Positions 7,556 through 17,500 of a DNA stretch of 64,000 nucleotides are shown piece after piece. The DNA comes from Streptomyces goshikiensis (GTDB lineage Bacteria > Actinomycetota > Actinomycetes > Streptomycetales > Streptomycetaceae): NCBI RefSeq assembly GCF_014650555.1, contig NZ_BMVE01000002.1, positions 995,807 to 1,059,806 on the forward strand. Reading direction: 5' to 3'. The position numbers were made by a program, and so were the translations under genes. Position 1 is the stretch's first letter. Each line of letters opens with the position of its first letter. Under the pieces are notes generated by a model. It ran no database searches and had not been told where the DNA came from. It saw only the letters and a program-made list of their open reading frames with translations.

Positions 7556-9601
7556 GTGCCGACCGCCGTATCGCTGCCGGACGACTGGCCCGCACACCCG
7601 GACCGGTCGCTCTCTCTGAACCGCATGGGCAGTTTCGACTGGGACCTGACCACGGGGCTCATGCACATGGACGAGGCTGCCCTCGACGTGTTCGACACGC
7701 GCCCGGCCGAGTACGACGGGCGGCCGGAGTCACTGGGCCCGCGGGTGCCGCCCGCCGAGTCCGCCCGCCTCGACGCCCTGGTCTCCAGCGCCCTCAAGAG
7801 CGGCGTGGACAGCTACGGCGCCTATTTCCGGATCCGCTGCCGCGACGGCCGGCTCCGCTGGACCCACACCCAGGGCCGCGTCATGCGCGGTACCGACGGG
7901 CGCCCGCACCGGATCATCGGCATCGTCCGCGACGCCACCGAGGAGCTCAGCCACTCGGCGGAGCGGCTCGGCCTCGACGAGGAGCGGCGCCGCCAGACCT
8001 CGGTGGTCGAGAGCACCACCGCGGCCCTCGCACACGCCCGCACCGTGCGGGACGTCATCGACGTCATCGGCGACGCGCACGGCCTGGAGCGGCTGGGCTC
8101 GATGGGCATGGTGATGGGCCTGGTCGAGGCGGGCCGCATCCACCTCGTCGCCGAGGGCCCGGCGGGCAGCTTCGTCCCCGGTACCCGCTACACCCGCATC
8201 GACGACCAGTACCCGATGAGCGAGGTCGTACGGTCGCTCCAGCCGCGCTTCCTCGACTCCGCGGCCGAGTTCGCCGCCGGGTATCCCGGCCTCTGGGCGA
8301 GGATCTCGTCGATGCACATCTCGGCGGCCGCGTACCTGCCGCTGATCGCCCAGGCCCGCCCCATCGGCGCGATCGGACTGCTGTACCAGGACAAGGACGG
8401 CTTCACCCAGGACGAGCGGAACCTGCTCGTCGCGCTCGGCAGCAGCATCGCGCAGAGCCTTCAGCGCGCCATGCTGCTGGAGCAGGAACACGATCTGGCG
8501 GAAGGCCTCCAGCAGGCGATGCTGCCGCGCCGGATCCCCTCCGTCCAGGGCGCGGAGATCGCGGTCCGCTACCGCTCCGCGCGGATGGGCCAGGACATCG
8601 GCGGCGACTGGTACGACGTCATCCCGCTGCCGGGCGGCCGGGTCGGGGCCGTCATCGGCGACGTCCAGGGCCACGACACCCACGCGGCGGCGGTGATGGG
8701 ACAGCTCCGCATCGTGCTGCGGGCGTACGCGGCCGAGGGGCACTCGCCGGCCACCGTCATGGCGCGGGCCTCGGTGTTTCTCCACGAGCTGGACACCGAC
8801 CGCTTCGCGACCTGCACGTACGTGGAGGCCGACCTGGCGACGGGCGTGCTCCAGGTGGTCCGCGCCGGGCACCTGGACCCGCTGGTGCGCGGGAGTGACG
8901 GGAGCTGCCGACGGCTGCTGGTGGACGGCGGGATGCCGCTCGGACTCTCGGCGGAGTTCGGCCCGCTGGAGTACGCGGTCACCACCCTGGAACTGGAGCC
9001 CGGGGAAACGCTTCTGCTGTGCACCGACGGGCTGGTCGAACAGCCCGGCGCCGACCTGGACGACGGCATCAGGATCCTCATGGGACTGATCTGCAGCGGC
9101 CCGGAGGACCTCCAGCAGCTGGCGGACCAGGTCTGCGGGGTGATCGACGACCGGGGCGGCGACGACGACATGGCCCTGCTGTTGCTGCGCCGCGACGCCG
9201 GGGAGACCCCGCAGGGCGGCGGCCGCCTGCAACAGCACGTGGCACCGGGCGACCCCGAGGCCCTGGTCGCGGCCCGGCACATGATCGGCACGGCGGTACG
9301 GGCATGGGGCGCGCGCGGCCGGGCCGACGAGATCGAGCTGGTGGCGGACGAACTGATCGTGAACGCGCTGATGCACACCGACGGCCCCGCGATCGTGACC
9401 CTCCGGGTCCTGGCGGGCCCGCAACGCCGCCTCCGGGTGGAGGTCGAGGACCGCTCCAGCGCGCTTCCGCGCCGCCGCGAGGCGGGGGACTCGGGGGTCT
9501 CGGGACGGGGCCTGATGCTGGTGGACCGGCTGGCGGACGTCTGGGGCGTGGAGCCGCGGGGGAGCGGCAAGTGCGTGTGGTGCGAGTTCGTCGTGGACTG
9601 A
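7556..9601 (+). CDS. PAS-GAF-SpoIIE phosphatase-HATPase regulatory protein
   Basis: 681 residues from GTG 7556, preceded by GGTGGA; an earlier GTG at 7538 lacks a binding site. Domains: PAS (about 25-130), GAF (about 160-300), PP2C/SpoIIE phosphatase (about 315-545, with IGGDWYDVIPL, GDVQGHD, LLCTDGLVEQ and DDMALLLLRR metal-site motifs), then a GHKL kinase-like domain (about 560-680, N-box ELIVNALMHT, G-box SGRGLMLVDR). Such fusions combine a Ser/Thr phosphatase with an anti-sigma-factor kinase in one chain and act on STAS-type anti-anti-sigma factors. The partner sigma system is not encoded here. Confidence 0.9.
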   Translation: MPTAVSLPDDWPAHPDRSLSLNRMGSFDWDLTTGLMHMDEAALDVFDTRPAEYDGRPESLGPRVPPAESARLDALVSSALKSGVDSYGAYFRIRCRDGRLRWTHTQGRVMRGTDGRPHRIIGIVRDATEELSHSAERLGLDEERRRQTSVVESTTAALAHARTVRDVIDVIGDAHGLERLGSMGMVMGLVEAGRIHLVAEGPAGSFVPGTRYTRIDDQYPMSEVVRSLQPRFLDSAAEFAAGYPGLWARISSMHISAAAYLPLIAQARPIGAIGLLYQDKDGFTQDERNLLVALGSSIAQSLQRAMLLEQEHDLAEGLQQAMLPRRIPSVQGAEIAVRYRSARMGQDIGGDWYDVIPLPGGRVGAVIGDVQGHDTHAAAVMGQLRIVLRAYAAEGHSPATVMARASVFLHELDTDRFATCTYVEADLATGVLQVVRAGHLDPLVRGSDGSCRRLLVDGGMPLGLSAEFGPLEYAVTTLELEPGETLLLCTDGLVEQPGADLDDGIRILMGLICSGPEDLQQLADQVCGVIDDRGGDDDMALLLLRRDAGETPQGGGRLQQHVAPGDPEALVAARHMIGTAVRAWGARGRADEIELVADELIVNALMHTDGPAIVTLRVLAGPQRRLRVEVEDRSSALPRRREAGDSGVSGRGLMLVDRLADVWGVEPRGSGKCVWCEFVVD

Positions 9602-9608
9602 CCCGGCC

Positions 9609-9644
9609 GCCACGCCCGCCGCCACGCCCGCCGCCACGCCCGCC
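9609..9644. repeat. Three perfect 12-bp tandem repeats
   Basis: GCCACGCCCGCC occurs three times head to tail just after the SpoIIE-type gene, within the 90-bp gap before the Fpg gene. A slippage-prone spacer without other visible function. Confidence 0.85.
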
Positions 9645-9691
9645 GACGGGGCCGGGTCGCGCCACGGGCGGGGGATTGGCAGGCTGGGGGC

Positions 9692-10552
9692 ATGCCCGAG
9701 TTGCCGGAGGTCGAGGCGCTGAGGGAGTTCCTCGACGAACACCTCACCGGGCGGGTCGTCGAACGCGTCCACCCGCTCGCCGTCAGCGTGCTCAAGACGT
9801 ACGAGCCCCCGCTCGCCGCCCTAGAAGGGCAGCCCGCCGGGACCACCGCCCGCCACGGCAAGTTCCTCGCCCTGCGCATCGGCGAGCTCCACCTCGTCAC
9901 CCACCTCGCCCGCGCCGGCTGGCTGCGCTGGCAGGACTCCTTCCCCGAGCAGCCCCCGCGCCCCGGCAAGGGCCCGCTCGCGCTGCGCCTCGTACTGGAG
10001 GGCGGCGGCGGCTTCGACCTCACCGAGGCGGGCACGCAAAAGCGCCTCGCCGTGTACGTCGTGCGCGATCCGCAGGAGGTGCCCGGGATCGCCCGCCTCG
10101 GCCCCGACCCGCTCGCCGACGCCTTCGACCGGGACGCCTTCGCCGCCCTCCTCGCCGGCGAGCGGCGCCAGATCAAGGGCGTGCTCCGCGACCAGGGCGT
10201 CATCGCGGGGATCGGCAACGCGTACAGCGACGAGATCCTGCACCGCGCCAAGATCTCCCCGTTCAAGCTCGCCGCCTCCTTCGACGAGGAGCAGGTGACG
10301 CATCTGTACGGCGCCGTCCAGGACACCCTCCGCGAGGCCGTCGCCCGCTCGCACGGGGTCGCCGCCGGACGGCTCAAGGCCGAGAAGAAGAGCGCCATGC
10401 GCGTGCACGGCCGCGACGGGGAGCCCTGTCCGGTGTGCGGGGACACCGTCCGCTCGGTGTCCTTCGCCGACTCCTCCCTCCAGTACTGCCCCACCTGCCA
10501 GACCGGCGGGAAGCCACTGGCCGACCGGAGGCTCTCGCGGCTCCTCAAGTGA
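9692..10552 (+). CDS. Fpg/Nei-family DNA glycosylase
   Basis: 286 residues, about the family's usual length. The mature N-terminus is PELPEVEALR: Pro2 is the Schiff-base nucleophile and Glu3 the acid of the Fpg/Nei family. The H2TH segment is RDQGVIAGIGNAYSDEIL (about 167-184). The C-terminal zinc finger has CPVCGD and CPTCQTGG Cys pairs. A base-excision repair glycosylase/AP lyase for oxidised bases; whether it prefers purines or pyrimidines cannot be told. Confidence 0.93.
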   Translation: MPELPEVEALREFLDEHLTGRVVERVHPLAVSVLKTYEPPLAALEGQPAGTTARHGKFLALRIGELHLVTHLARAGWLRWQDSFPEQPPRPGKGPLALRLVLEGGGGFDLTEAGTQKRLAVYVVRDPQEVPGIARLGPDPLADAFDRDAFAALLAGERRQIKGVLRDQGVIAGIGNAYSDEILHRAKISPFKLAASFDEEQVTHLYGAVQDTLREAVARSHGVAAGRLKAEKKSAMRVHGRDGEPCPVCGDTVRSVSFADSSLQYCPTCQTGGKPLADRRLSRLLK

Positions 10553-10570
10553 GCTCGTAGACTCCCGCGC

Positions 10571-10972
10571 ATGGCCGAGGAGCAGCAGGCAGCGCCGCGG
10601 CGGGAGGTCGTCACCGGAGTGCCGCGCGGTACCCGCCGCCGGCCGCCCCCGCACACCCCCGCCCGCTCGGAGATCTCCGAGCAGACCACCCTCGGCGCGA
10701 CGTACGTCCGCGCCCTGATGCGCAGCCAGCTCCGGGCGGGCGCGATGGCGCTGGCCGCGATGGCGCTGCTGATCGGCCTGCTGCCGCTGGTGTTCGTCGT
10801 GGTGCCGCGCGGATTCTCGGGCCCGCTGGTGTGGGTGGCGCTCGCGCTGGCGGTGTACCCGGTGATGTGGCTCATCGCCCGCTGGTACGTACGCCGGGCC
10901 GAGGCCAACGAGGCCGCCTTCACCGGCCTGGTCACCGACCCGGCCGAGTCGCCCCGCCCGCGCTGCTGTTAG
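10571..10972 (+). CDS. Small two-helix membrane protein, DUF485-like
   Basis: 133 residues. A cytoplasmic Pro/Arg-rich N-terminus is followed by two helices (about 57-79 and 83-102) separated by a short loop, and a charged tail (YVRRAEANEAAF). This hairpin shape resembles small DUF485-type proteins that accompany sodium/solute symporters in actinomycetes, but no symporter is adjacent. It starts 18 bases after the glycosylase stop and may be cotranscribed with it. Confidence 0.6.
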   Translation: MAEEQQAAPRREVVTGVPRGTRRRPPPHTPARSEISEQTTLGATYVRALMRSQLRAGAMALAAMALLIGLLPLVFVVVPRGFSGPLVWVALALAVYPVMWLIARWYVRRAEANEAAFTGLVTDPAESPRPRCC

Positions 10973-10992
10973 GACGACCCCGGGGCCGTCCT
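10971..10992. terminator. Terminator palindrome between convergent genes
   Basis: A 22-bp near-perfect palindrome, AGGACG-x-CCCC/GGGG-x-CGTCCT, with one mismatched pair. It starts within the stop codon of the upstream gene and ends at the stop of the convergent one. Confidence 0.6.
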
Positions 10993-11510
10993 CAGAACAG
11001 GTGCATCGCCAGGTGTCCCAGCGGCAGGCCGAGCTGCCAGGCCGGGGTCCACACGCGGACGTTCTCGTCGAGTCCCGGCGGGATGTCGTCGTCGATGCCG
11101 GGCCGGCCCGGGTCGAGGTTCGTGGCGAACAGTTCGGTGCGGTCCAGCCAGCGCCACGCCGCCCGGGCCAGCTCCAGGTCCGGGTCCTCGCCCCCGCCGC
11201 GCTCGTGGGCCTCCTCGCCCAGCGCGAGGAACCGGGTGTGCACCCAGTCGCGCCAGGGGTGTCCGTACGCCGTCAGCGACAGCCACTCGTCGAGCTGCGA
11301 GACCACCCGGATCCCGGAGAGCTCGCCGGCCGCGTCGGAGAGGTAGATGGTGAGCGCGAGGGTGTCCCGCCCGGCGCGGAACTCCAGGGTGCCGGCGGGG
11401 ATCAGCCTCCCCGTGCGCAGCAGTTCGTCGGCGATGTACTCCGCGTAGAGCCATGCCATGGGCACCGCGAGCCCGCCGTCACTGGTGCCGTTCATACCCT
11501 CGGGCTGCAC
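10992..11510 (-). CDS. Hypothetical protein, 172 residues
   Basis: A soluble acidic protein, start at GTG 11510 (AAGGTGG upstream) or ATG 11495. It has a strand-rich N-terminal half (LIPAGTLEFRAGRDTLALTI) and an Asp/Pro/Trp-rich C-terminus. No signal peptide or recognised domain. Codon usage is ordinary for the genome. Function unknown. Confidence 0.55.
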   Translation of the reverse strand: MQPEGMNGTSDGGLAVPMAWLYAEYIADELLRTGRLIPAGTLEFRAGRDTLALTIYLSDAAGELSGIRVVSQLDEWLSLTAYGHPWRDWVHTRFLALGEEAHERGGGEDPDLELARAAWRWLDRTELFATNLDPGRPGIDDDIPPGLDENVRVWTPAWQLGLPLGHLAMHLF

Positions 11511-11721
11511 CGTTCCACCTTCTCCCGCGCGTTCGAACCTGCCGCCGTCAGTCCTGAGCCTTCCGCGAGCGGCTGGCGGAGCGGGGAGTGTTTACTCAAT
11601 TTGAACGGTCTGGTGCCGGATTTCATGCGCCAAGCGTCCGTTCCGTGCCCATTCGGGGCGTTCGCTGAGTGTTTCACGGTGGCGTCCCCGGGGAAACGAA
11701 GTCTCCCGTCCCGCCCTTCCC

Positions 11722-12255
11722 TCAGGCGCCGAGCCCGTACCCCTGGAGGCCCTTCTTCAGGGCGCGCAGGGCGTAGTAGGTCCTGGACTTGACGGTTCCG
11801 GCCGGGATCCCGAGTTCGGCGGCCGCCTCGGCCACCGAGCGGTCCCGGAAGTACACCTGCATCAGCACCTCGCGGTGCTCCTGCCCCAGGCTCCCCACCG
11901 CCCGCCGGACGTCGATCGCCGTGACCGAGCCGGCCACCGCGTCGTCCGGGGCGGGGGCCTGCTCCAGGCCCTCCGGGTCGACCTCCTGAGGCCGTGACAG
12001 CCGGGCCCTGCGGGCGTCGATCGCGAGCCGCCGCGCCACGGTGAACAGCCAGGGCCGCATGGACTCGTGACCGCTCGCCAGCACCTCCGGGTGCTGCCAG
12101 ACGCGTACGAACGTCTCCTGTACGAGGTCCTCGGCGCGCTGGGCGTCCCCCGCGGTGAGGCTGAGGAGGAATCCGAACAGGGCCCGGCCGTGCTCGCGCT
12201 GGAGATCGGCCAGCGCCTCGGGGTCGGTGCGCTGGAGGGTGGGGGAGAGCGGCAC
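11722..12255 (-). CDS. ECF-subfamily RNA polymerase sigma factor
   Basis: 177 residues from GTG 12255, with AAGGAG seven bases upstream; the ORF reaches further back but loses family character. Region 2 runs about 15-85 (LFGFLLSLTAGDAQRAEDLV, ETFVRVWQHPE, MRPWLFTVARRLAIDARRAR). Region 4 runs about 115-170 with the HTH SVAEAAAELGIPAGTVKSRT. It is a group IV sigma factor of the SigK/SigL-like type. No anti-sigma gene with a zinc-binding HxxxCxxC signature lies next to it, so its control is unknown. Confidence 0.9.
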   Translation of the reverse strand: MPLSPTLQRTDPEALADLQREHGRALFGFLLSLTAGDAQRAEDLVQETFVRVWQHPEVLASGHESMRPWLFTVARRLAIDARRARLSRPQEVDPEGLEQAPAPDDAVAGSVTAIDVRRAVGSLGQEHREVLMQVYFRDRSVAEAAAELGIPAGTVKSRTYYALRALKKGLQGYGLGA

Positions 12256-12486
12256 GAGGGGCTCCTTCCGAGGTCCGGTCTGGTCCGACGCCCTCACCCT
12301 CACCTGCGCGGCGCCACCCGGGAACCGTCGTGCCGCGCCGGTGCGCCGAGCGTCCGGGGTCGTCCGGTGGGCGGGCGCGCGGGGCGGTGAACGGTCGAAC
12401 GGCACGGCGAACGGCAGTGCCGCCATCGGGATGGGGTCGGAGCGCGGGGCGGCGCGGCTCCTTGACGGGCAAAGTCTCCTTCTGTC

Positions 12487-12498
12487 AATTCATGAATT
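12487..12498. promoter_or_regulatory. Perfect 12-bp AT-rich palindrome in divergent promoter region
   Basis: AATTCATGAATT is a perfect palindrome in the 280-bp gap between the divergent sigma-factor and CapA genes. A TTGACA lies beside it on the minus strand (12489-12484), but no good -10 follows at 17 bases. On the plus strand TACTAA (12517-12522) could be a -10 for the capA-like gene. Operator role is inferred. Confidence 0.4.
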
Positions 12499-12535
12499 CA
12501 GATGATCCGATAGTCGTACTAATAGGGATGGCGCC

Positions 12536-13786
12536 ATGACCCAGCGCACCCAGCGCATCCGGCGGGCCCTCGGGATCCTGTCGGCCGTTCTCCTGCCGGC
12601 GGTCGCGGTCGCCGGCTGCTCCGCCGCGGACGGACCGGGGAAGTCCGCACCCGCACGCCTGGGGCGGTCGTCCGCCCCTGCCCCGTCCAGCGCCGCCGGA
12701 CCCACCGCGGCTCCCGCCGCGTCCGCGGGATCCGCCGGGTCCGGCAAGGGCTTCACCCTGGTCGCGAGCGGCGACGTACTGCCCCACACCTCCGTCATCA
12801 GCCAGGGCGCGGCCGACGCGGGCGGCGACGGCTACGACTTCAGGCCGATGTTCTCCGGGGTCAAACCGGTGGTCTCCGCCGCCGACCTGGCCCTCTGCCA
12901 CATGGAGACCGTCTACGGGGAGGAGGACGGCCCGTTCAGCGGCTACCCGGCGTTCACCTCGCCGCCGCAGATCGCCGCCGGGCTGAAGGACGCCGGATAC
13001 GACGGCTGCTCCACCGCCTCCAACCACACGCTGGACGACGGAGCCGAGGGGATCAAACGCACCCTCGACGCCTTCGACAAGGCCGGCCTGGGGCACGCGG
13101 GTTCGGCCCGCAGCGCCGCCGAGGCGGCCAGGCCCACGGTGTACACGGCGGGTTCCGCGAAGGTCGCGCACCTCGCGTACACCTTCGACACCAACGGCTA
13201 CCCGATGCCGGAGGGCCGGCCGTGGGCGGTCAACCTGATGCGGGAGGAGAAGATCGTCGCCGACGCCCGGGCCGCCCGGAAGGCGGGTGCGGACGTGGTC
13301 CTGGTGAGCCTGCACTGGGGTACCGAATGGCAGACCGAGCCGGACGAGACGCAGCTCTCGCTCGGCAAGGCGCTGACCGCCTCGCGGACCGGCGGCCGCC
13401 CCGACATCGATCTGATCCTGGGCACGCACGCACACATCCCGCAGGCCTACGAGAAGGTCAACGGGACCTGGATCATCTACGGCATGGGCGACCAGGTCGC
13501 GGGCCAGATGTTCAACCACTCGGGCGCGGAGGACCCGCGCGGCGGCTACGGATCCATCGGCCGCTTCACCTTCGCCCCGCCGGCGGCCGCCGGGCAGCGC
13601 TGGCGGGTCACCAAGGCGGAGTACATCCCGCAGTGGATGGACCGCGGCGCGGGCCGGGTGGTCAACCTCTCCGAGGGCCTCGAACGGCACCCCGACCGCG
13701 AGGACTACGAGAGCGCGAGCGAGGCCATCAGCGAAGCCGTCCTCAGCCGCGGCGCCGCCAAGGACGGCCTGACCCAGGGCACCTGA
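12536..13786 (+). CDS. CapA/PGA-synthesis-type lipoprotein
   Basis: 416 residues with a lipoprotein signal (VAVAGC, Cys28) and an Ala/Ser/Pro linker to about residue 75. The CapA domain follows: FTLVASGDVLPH, LCHMETVYGEEDGPFSGY, GYDGCSTASNHTLDDG, VVLVSLHWGTEW, DLILGTHAHIPQ and WIIYGMGD. These motifs are those of metallophosphoesterase-fold CapA proteins of poly-gamma-glutamate capsule loci. No capB or capC is present, so this is an orphan surface member, perhaps acting on wall or capsule polymers. Confidence 0.85.
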   Translation: MTQRTQRIRRALGILSAVLLPAVAVAGCSAADGPGKSAPARLGRSSAPAPSSAAGPTAAPAASAGSAGSGKGFTLVASGDVLPHTSVISQGAADAGGDGYDFRPMFSGVKPVVSAADLALCHMETVYGEEDGPFSGYPAFTSPPQIAAGLKDAGYDGCSTASNHTLDDGAEGIKRTLDAFDKAGLGHAGSARSAAEAARPTVYTAGSAKVAHLAYTFDTNGYPMPEGRPWAVNLMREEKIVADARAARKAGADVVLVSLHWGTEWQTEPDETQLSLGKALTASRTGGRPDIDLILGTHAHIPQAYEKVNGTWIIYGMGDQVAGQMFNHSGAEDPRGGYGSIGRFTFAPPAAAGQRWRVTKAEYIPQWMDRGAGRVVNLSEGLERHPDREDYESASEAISEAVLSRGAAKDGLTQGT

Positions 13787-13793
13787 CCCCCAG

Positions 13794-13851
13794 CCCGCCG
13801 CGCACCGGCCCCCGGGTGCCGGCCCGCCGCGCACCGGCCCCCGGGCGCCGG
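13794..13851. repeat. Two 29-bp tandem repeats, plus a partial third
   Basis: Units 13794-13822 and 13823-13851 differ at one position. A third unit begins at 13852 and decays. Each unit contains CCGGCCCCCGGG, which can fold back. The repeats occupy the gap between the convergent capA-like and stress-protein genes and may act as a terminator. The remaining DNA to 14037 is GC-rich without a recognisable gene. Confidence 0.8.
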
Positions 13852-14037
13852 CCCGCCGCGCACCTGCCTACCGGCGCCCGGCACCGGCCACCGGCCTACC
13901 GGGTACCGGCCGCCCCGGGCGCTGGCCCGCCGGCGCGGGCCGGGCCGTCGGGGTGGGCGGCCGTCGGCCCTGTGCCGCCCGGCGCGGGGATCCCGCCGGG
14001 CCGGCAGATTCCGCCGTCCCGTCCGGCCATTGGCCCC

Positions 14038-14499
14038 CTACGGCACCACCGTGACGGGCCAGCGGCCCGCCTTGACCAGGCGGACCGCCACCGAGCCCAC
14101 GATCCGGTGCCCCGCCTGCTCGGAGGCGCCCACCACCACCGCGTCCGCCGTCAGCTCCTGCGCCGCGCTCACCAGCCCCGCGTACGGATCGCCGCGGAAG
14201 GTGTGGAACTCCCAGCGGACGTCGAAGATGCCCTTGAGCCGCTCCGCCGCCTCGCGGATCCCGGTCACGATCTCCTCCGCGACCTCCCCGGTGGCCTCCG
14301 CCACCGGCGCGCCCAGCGAGGCGCCGGCCGCCATCACCGGCTGGACGTACACCAGCGCCAGCAGCGCGTTCTGCCTCCGGGCCAGCCCCGCCGCGTACGC
14401 CACCGCCCGCAGCGAGGAGTCCGACCCGTCGATCCCGGCGAGGATCACCTTCGGGCCGTCCGTACCGCGTTCGAACCCCGTGTTCACATGCTCCGTCAC
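14038..14499 (-). CDS. Universal stress protein (UspA-like)
   Basis: 153 residues from GTG 14499. The N-terminus is VILAGIDGSDSSLRAVAYAA, the Asp at the nucleotide site of UspA proteins. The C-terminal VVVGASEQAGHRIVGSVAVR is a G-x2-G-x9-G(S)-like ATP-binding pattern but degenerate (VGASEQ...GSVA). Likely a single-domain Usp that may bind nucleotide weakly. Divergent from lysX with about 60 bp between starts. Confidence 0.85.
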   Translation of the reverse strand: MTEHVNTGFERGTDGPKVILAGIDGSDSSLRAVAYAAGLARRQNALLALVYVQPVMAAGASLGAPVAEATGEVAEEIVTGIREAAERLKGIFDVRWEFHTFRGDPYAGLVSAAQELTADAVVVGASEQAGHRIVGSVAVRLVKAGRWPVTVVP

Positions 14500-14546
14500 A
14501 CCCGCGAGGCTATCCGGCTCGACGCGCGGACCGACGCCGCCCTCCC

Positions 14547-14552
14547 TACAGT
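14547..14552 (+). promoter_or_regulatory. -10 element for a probably leaderless lysX transcript
   Basis: TACAGT sits 7 bases before the lysX ATG and no purine-rich ribosome-binding site intervenes. This is the arrangement of leaderless actinobacterial mRNAs. No good -35 is visible. Confidence 0.5.
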
Positions 14553-14559
14553 GCGAACC

Positions 14560-17500
14560 ATGAGTGTGACCGTGGAGCAGACGCGCGGAACCAGGAACCG
14601 CTTCCTGAAGCGGGTTCCCGACGCGTTCGGCGCGTTCTTCGCGGCGCTCGGCGTCCTCTGCGTCCTGCTGTCGGTCTCCCCGGCCCTGCGGCGGCTGCTG
14701 CGCCACATCGTCCGCTTCCTGGACCTGTACATCGTCCCGGTCAGCGCGAACCTCGCCTACGCCGTCTTCCTCTTCCTGCTCGCCGCCGCGCTCGCCGCCT
14801 GCAAGAAGGTCGCCTGGTGGATCGTCGTCACCTATCTGGCCCTGCTGATCCTGGTCGACGTACTGATCATCGCCGGCGGGGACTACTGGATCGGCGGCCC
14901 CTCGATGGCCATCTCGGTCGCGGCCCTCGGCATCCTGATCGCCGCCCGCGCCGAGTTCTACGCCGCCTCCCGCCCCGGCGCCCTCTGGCGGGCCCTGCTC
15001 GTCCTGGGCCTCGGCCTGCTCGCCGCCGTGCTCCTCGGCTGGGGCCTGGTCGCGCTGTTCCCAGGCACCCTGCCCAAGGGGCAGTGGCTGGACTGGGCCG
15101 CCAAGGAGGTCTTCGGCGGTCTCTTCTCGGACCGCGAGTTCGACGGCCGCCCGCCCCGCCCGCTGTCCTTCCTGTGCGGCCTCTTCGGCGCCCTCGCCCT
15201 GCTGAACGCGGCCGCCACCCTCTTCCGGTCCCAGCGGCTGACCGCCGCCCTGCACGGGGACGAGGAACCCCGCATCCGCGCCCTGCTCGGCGCCTACGGA
15301 CGCCACGACTCCCTCGGCTACTTCGCTACCCGCCGCGACAAGGCCGTCGTCTTCGCCCCCAACGGCAAGGCCGGCGTCACCTACCGCGTCGAGGCCGGAG
15401 TCTGCCTGGCCAGCGGCGACCCCGTCGGTGACCCCGCGGCCTGGACCCCCGCCGTCGACGCCTGGCTGGCCGTCGCCCGCCGCTACGGCTGGCAGCCCGC
15501 CGTGATGGGCGCCTCCGAGGAGGGGGCCACCGCGTACGCCCGCTCGGGGCTCAGCGCCCTCCAGCTCGGCGACGAGGCGATCCTGCACGTGGCCCACTTC
15601 GACCTTGACGGCCGCGACATGCGCGTCACCCGCCAGGCGGTCAACCGGGTCAGGCGGGCCGGCGCCACCACCCTCATCAGGCGCCACTCCGCCCTCACCG
15701 ACGAGGAGATGCAGCACATCGTCGACCGGGCCGACACCTGGCGCGACACCGAGACCGAACGCGGTTTCTCCATGGCCCTGGACCGGCTCGGCGACCCCGC
15801 CGACGGGGACTGCCTGCTGGTGGAGGCCTTCGACGACCAGGGCACGCTGATCGCCCTGCTCTCCTTCGTCCCCTGGGGCAAGGACGGCATCTCCCTCGAC
15901 CTGATGCGCCGAGACCGTGCCGCCCCCAACGGGATCATGGAGTTCATGGTCGCCCAGCTCTGCGCCGCCGCCCCCGGCCTCGGCGTACGCCGGATCTCCC
16001 TCAACTTCGCCGTGTTCCGCTCCGCCTTCGAGGAAGGCGGCCGGATCGGCGCCGGCCCCGTCCTGAAGCTGTGGCGCCGGCTGCTGCTGTTCTTCTCCCG
16101 CTGGTGGCAGCTGGAGGCCCTGTACCGCTCGAACGTCAAGTACGGCCCCGAGTGGTACCCGCGGTTCCTCTGCTACCAGGACGCCGGCTCGCTCGCCCGG
16201 GTCAGCCTCGCCTCCGGCATCGCCGAGGGCTTCGTCTCCGTACCCAGCATGCGCAAGCTGTGGGGCAAGGGCCACGCCAGGGGGCTCACCGCGCCCGTCA
16301 CCACCGAGGGGCTGCCCTCCATCGACTCCCTCGGGCTGGACCTCGTAGCGGACGAGACCGCGGGCGCGCCCGCGGAGCGGCTGCCCGAGCAGGTCCGGGT
16401 CCGGCACGACAAGCTGGAGCGGATCCGCGCCGCCGGCACCGACCCGTACCCCGTCGGCATCCCGCAGCGCACCCACACCGTCGCCCAGCTCAAAGCCGCC
16501 CACCCCGGACACCCGCCCGGCGCCCGGACCGGCGAGGAGGTCACCCTCGCCGGGCGCGTGATGGTCGTACGCGACCTCGGCGGCGTCGTCTTCGCCGTGC
16601 TGCGCGACTGGTCCGGCGACACGCAGCTGATGCTCACCCGCGACGAGGCGGGCGCCGGCGTCCTGGACTCCTTCACCTCCCAGGTCGACTTCGGCGACCA
16701 CGTCCTCGCGCGCGGCGAGGTCGGCGCCAGCAGGAGCGGCGAGCTGTCCCTCGTCGTCCGCTCCTGGCAGCTCACCGGCAAGTGCCTGCGCCCGCTCCCC
16801 GACAAGCGCAAGGGCCTCGCCGACCCGGAGGCCCGGGTCCGGCGCCGCTACCTCGACCTGGTCGCCAGCCCCGAGGCGCGCGATGTCGTACGGGCGCGCT
16901 CCGCGGCCGTGCAGGCGCTGCGCCAGGGGCTGCTGGACCGCGGCTACCTGGAGGTCGAGACCCCGATGCTCCAGCAGATCCACGGCGGGGCCAACGCCCG
17001 GCCGTTCCGCACCCACATCAACGCCTACGACCTCGACCTGTACCTGCGCATCGCCCCCGAGCTGTACCTGAAGCGGCTGTGCGTCGGCGGCATGGAGAAG
17101 GTCTTCGAGATGGGCCGCACCTTCCGCAACGAGGGCGTCTCCTACAAGCACAACCCCGAGTTCACGATGCTGGAGGCGTACCAGGCCTTCGCCGACTACG
17201 ACGTGATGCTCGACCTGACGCGCGAGCTGATCCAGGGCGCCGCCACCGCCGCCTACGGCTCGCCCATCGCCCACAAGGCCGGCCCGGACGGCAAGCTCGT
17301 CGTACACGACATCTCCGGGATCTGGCCGGTCAAGACGATGTACGGGGCGATCGGCGAGGCCCTCGGCGAGGAGGTCGACGCCGACACCGCCGAACCCGTG
17401 CTGCGCCGGCTCTGCGACCGGGCCGGCGTGCCGCACGGGCCCGAGGACACCCGCGGTGACGTGGTGCTGGAGATGTACGAGCGGCTGGTCGAGGAGAGGA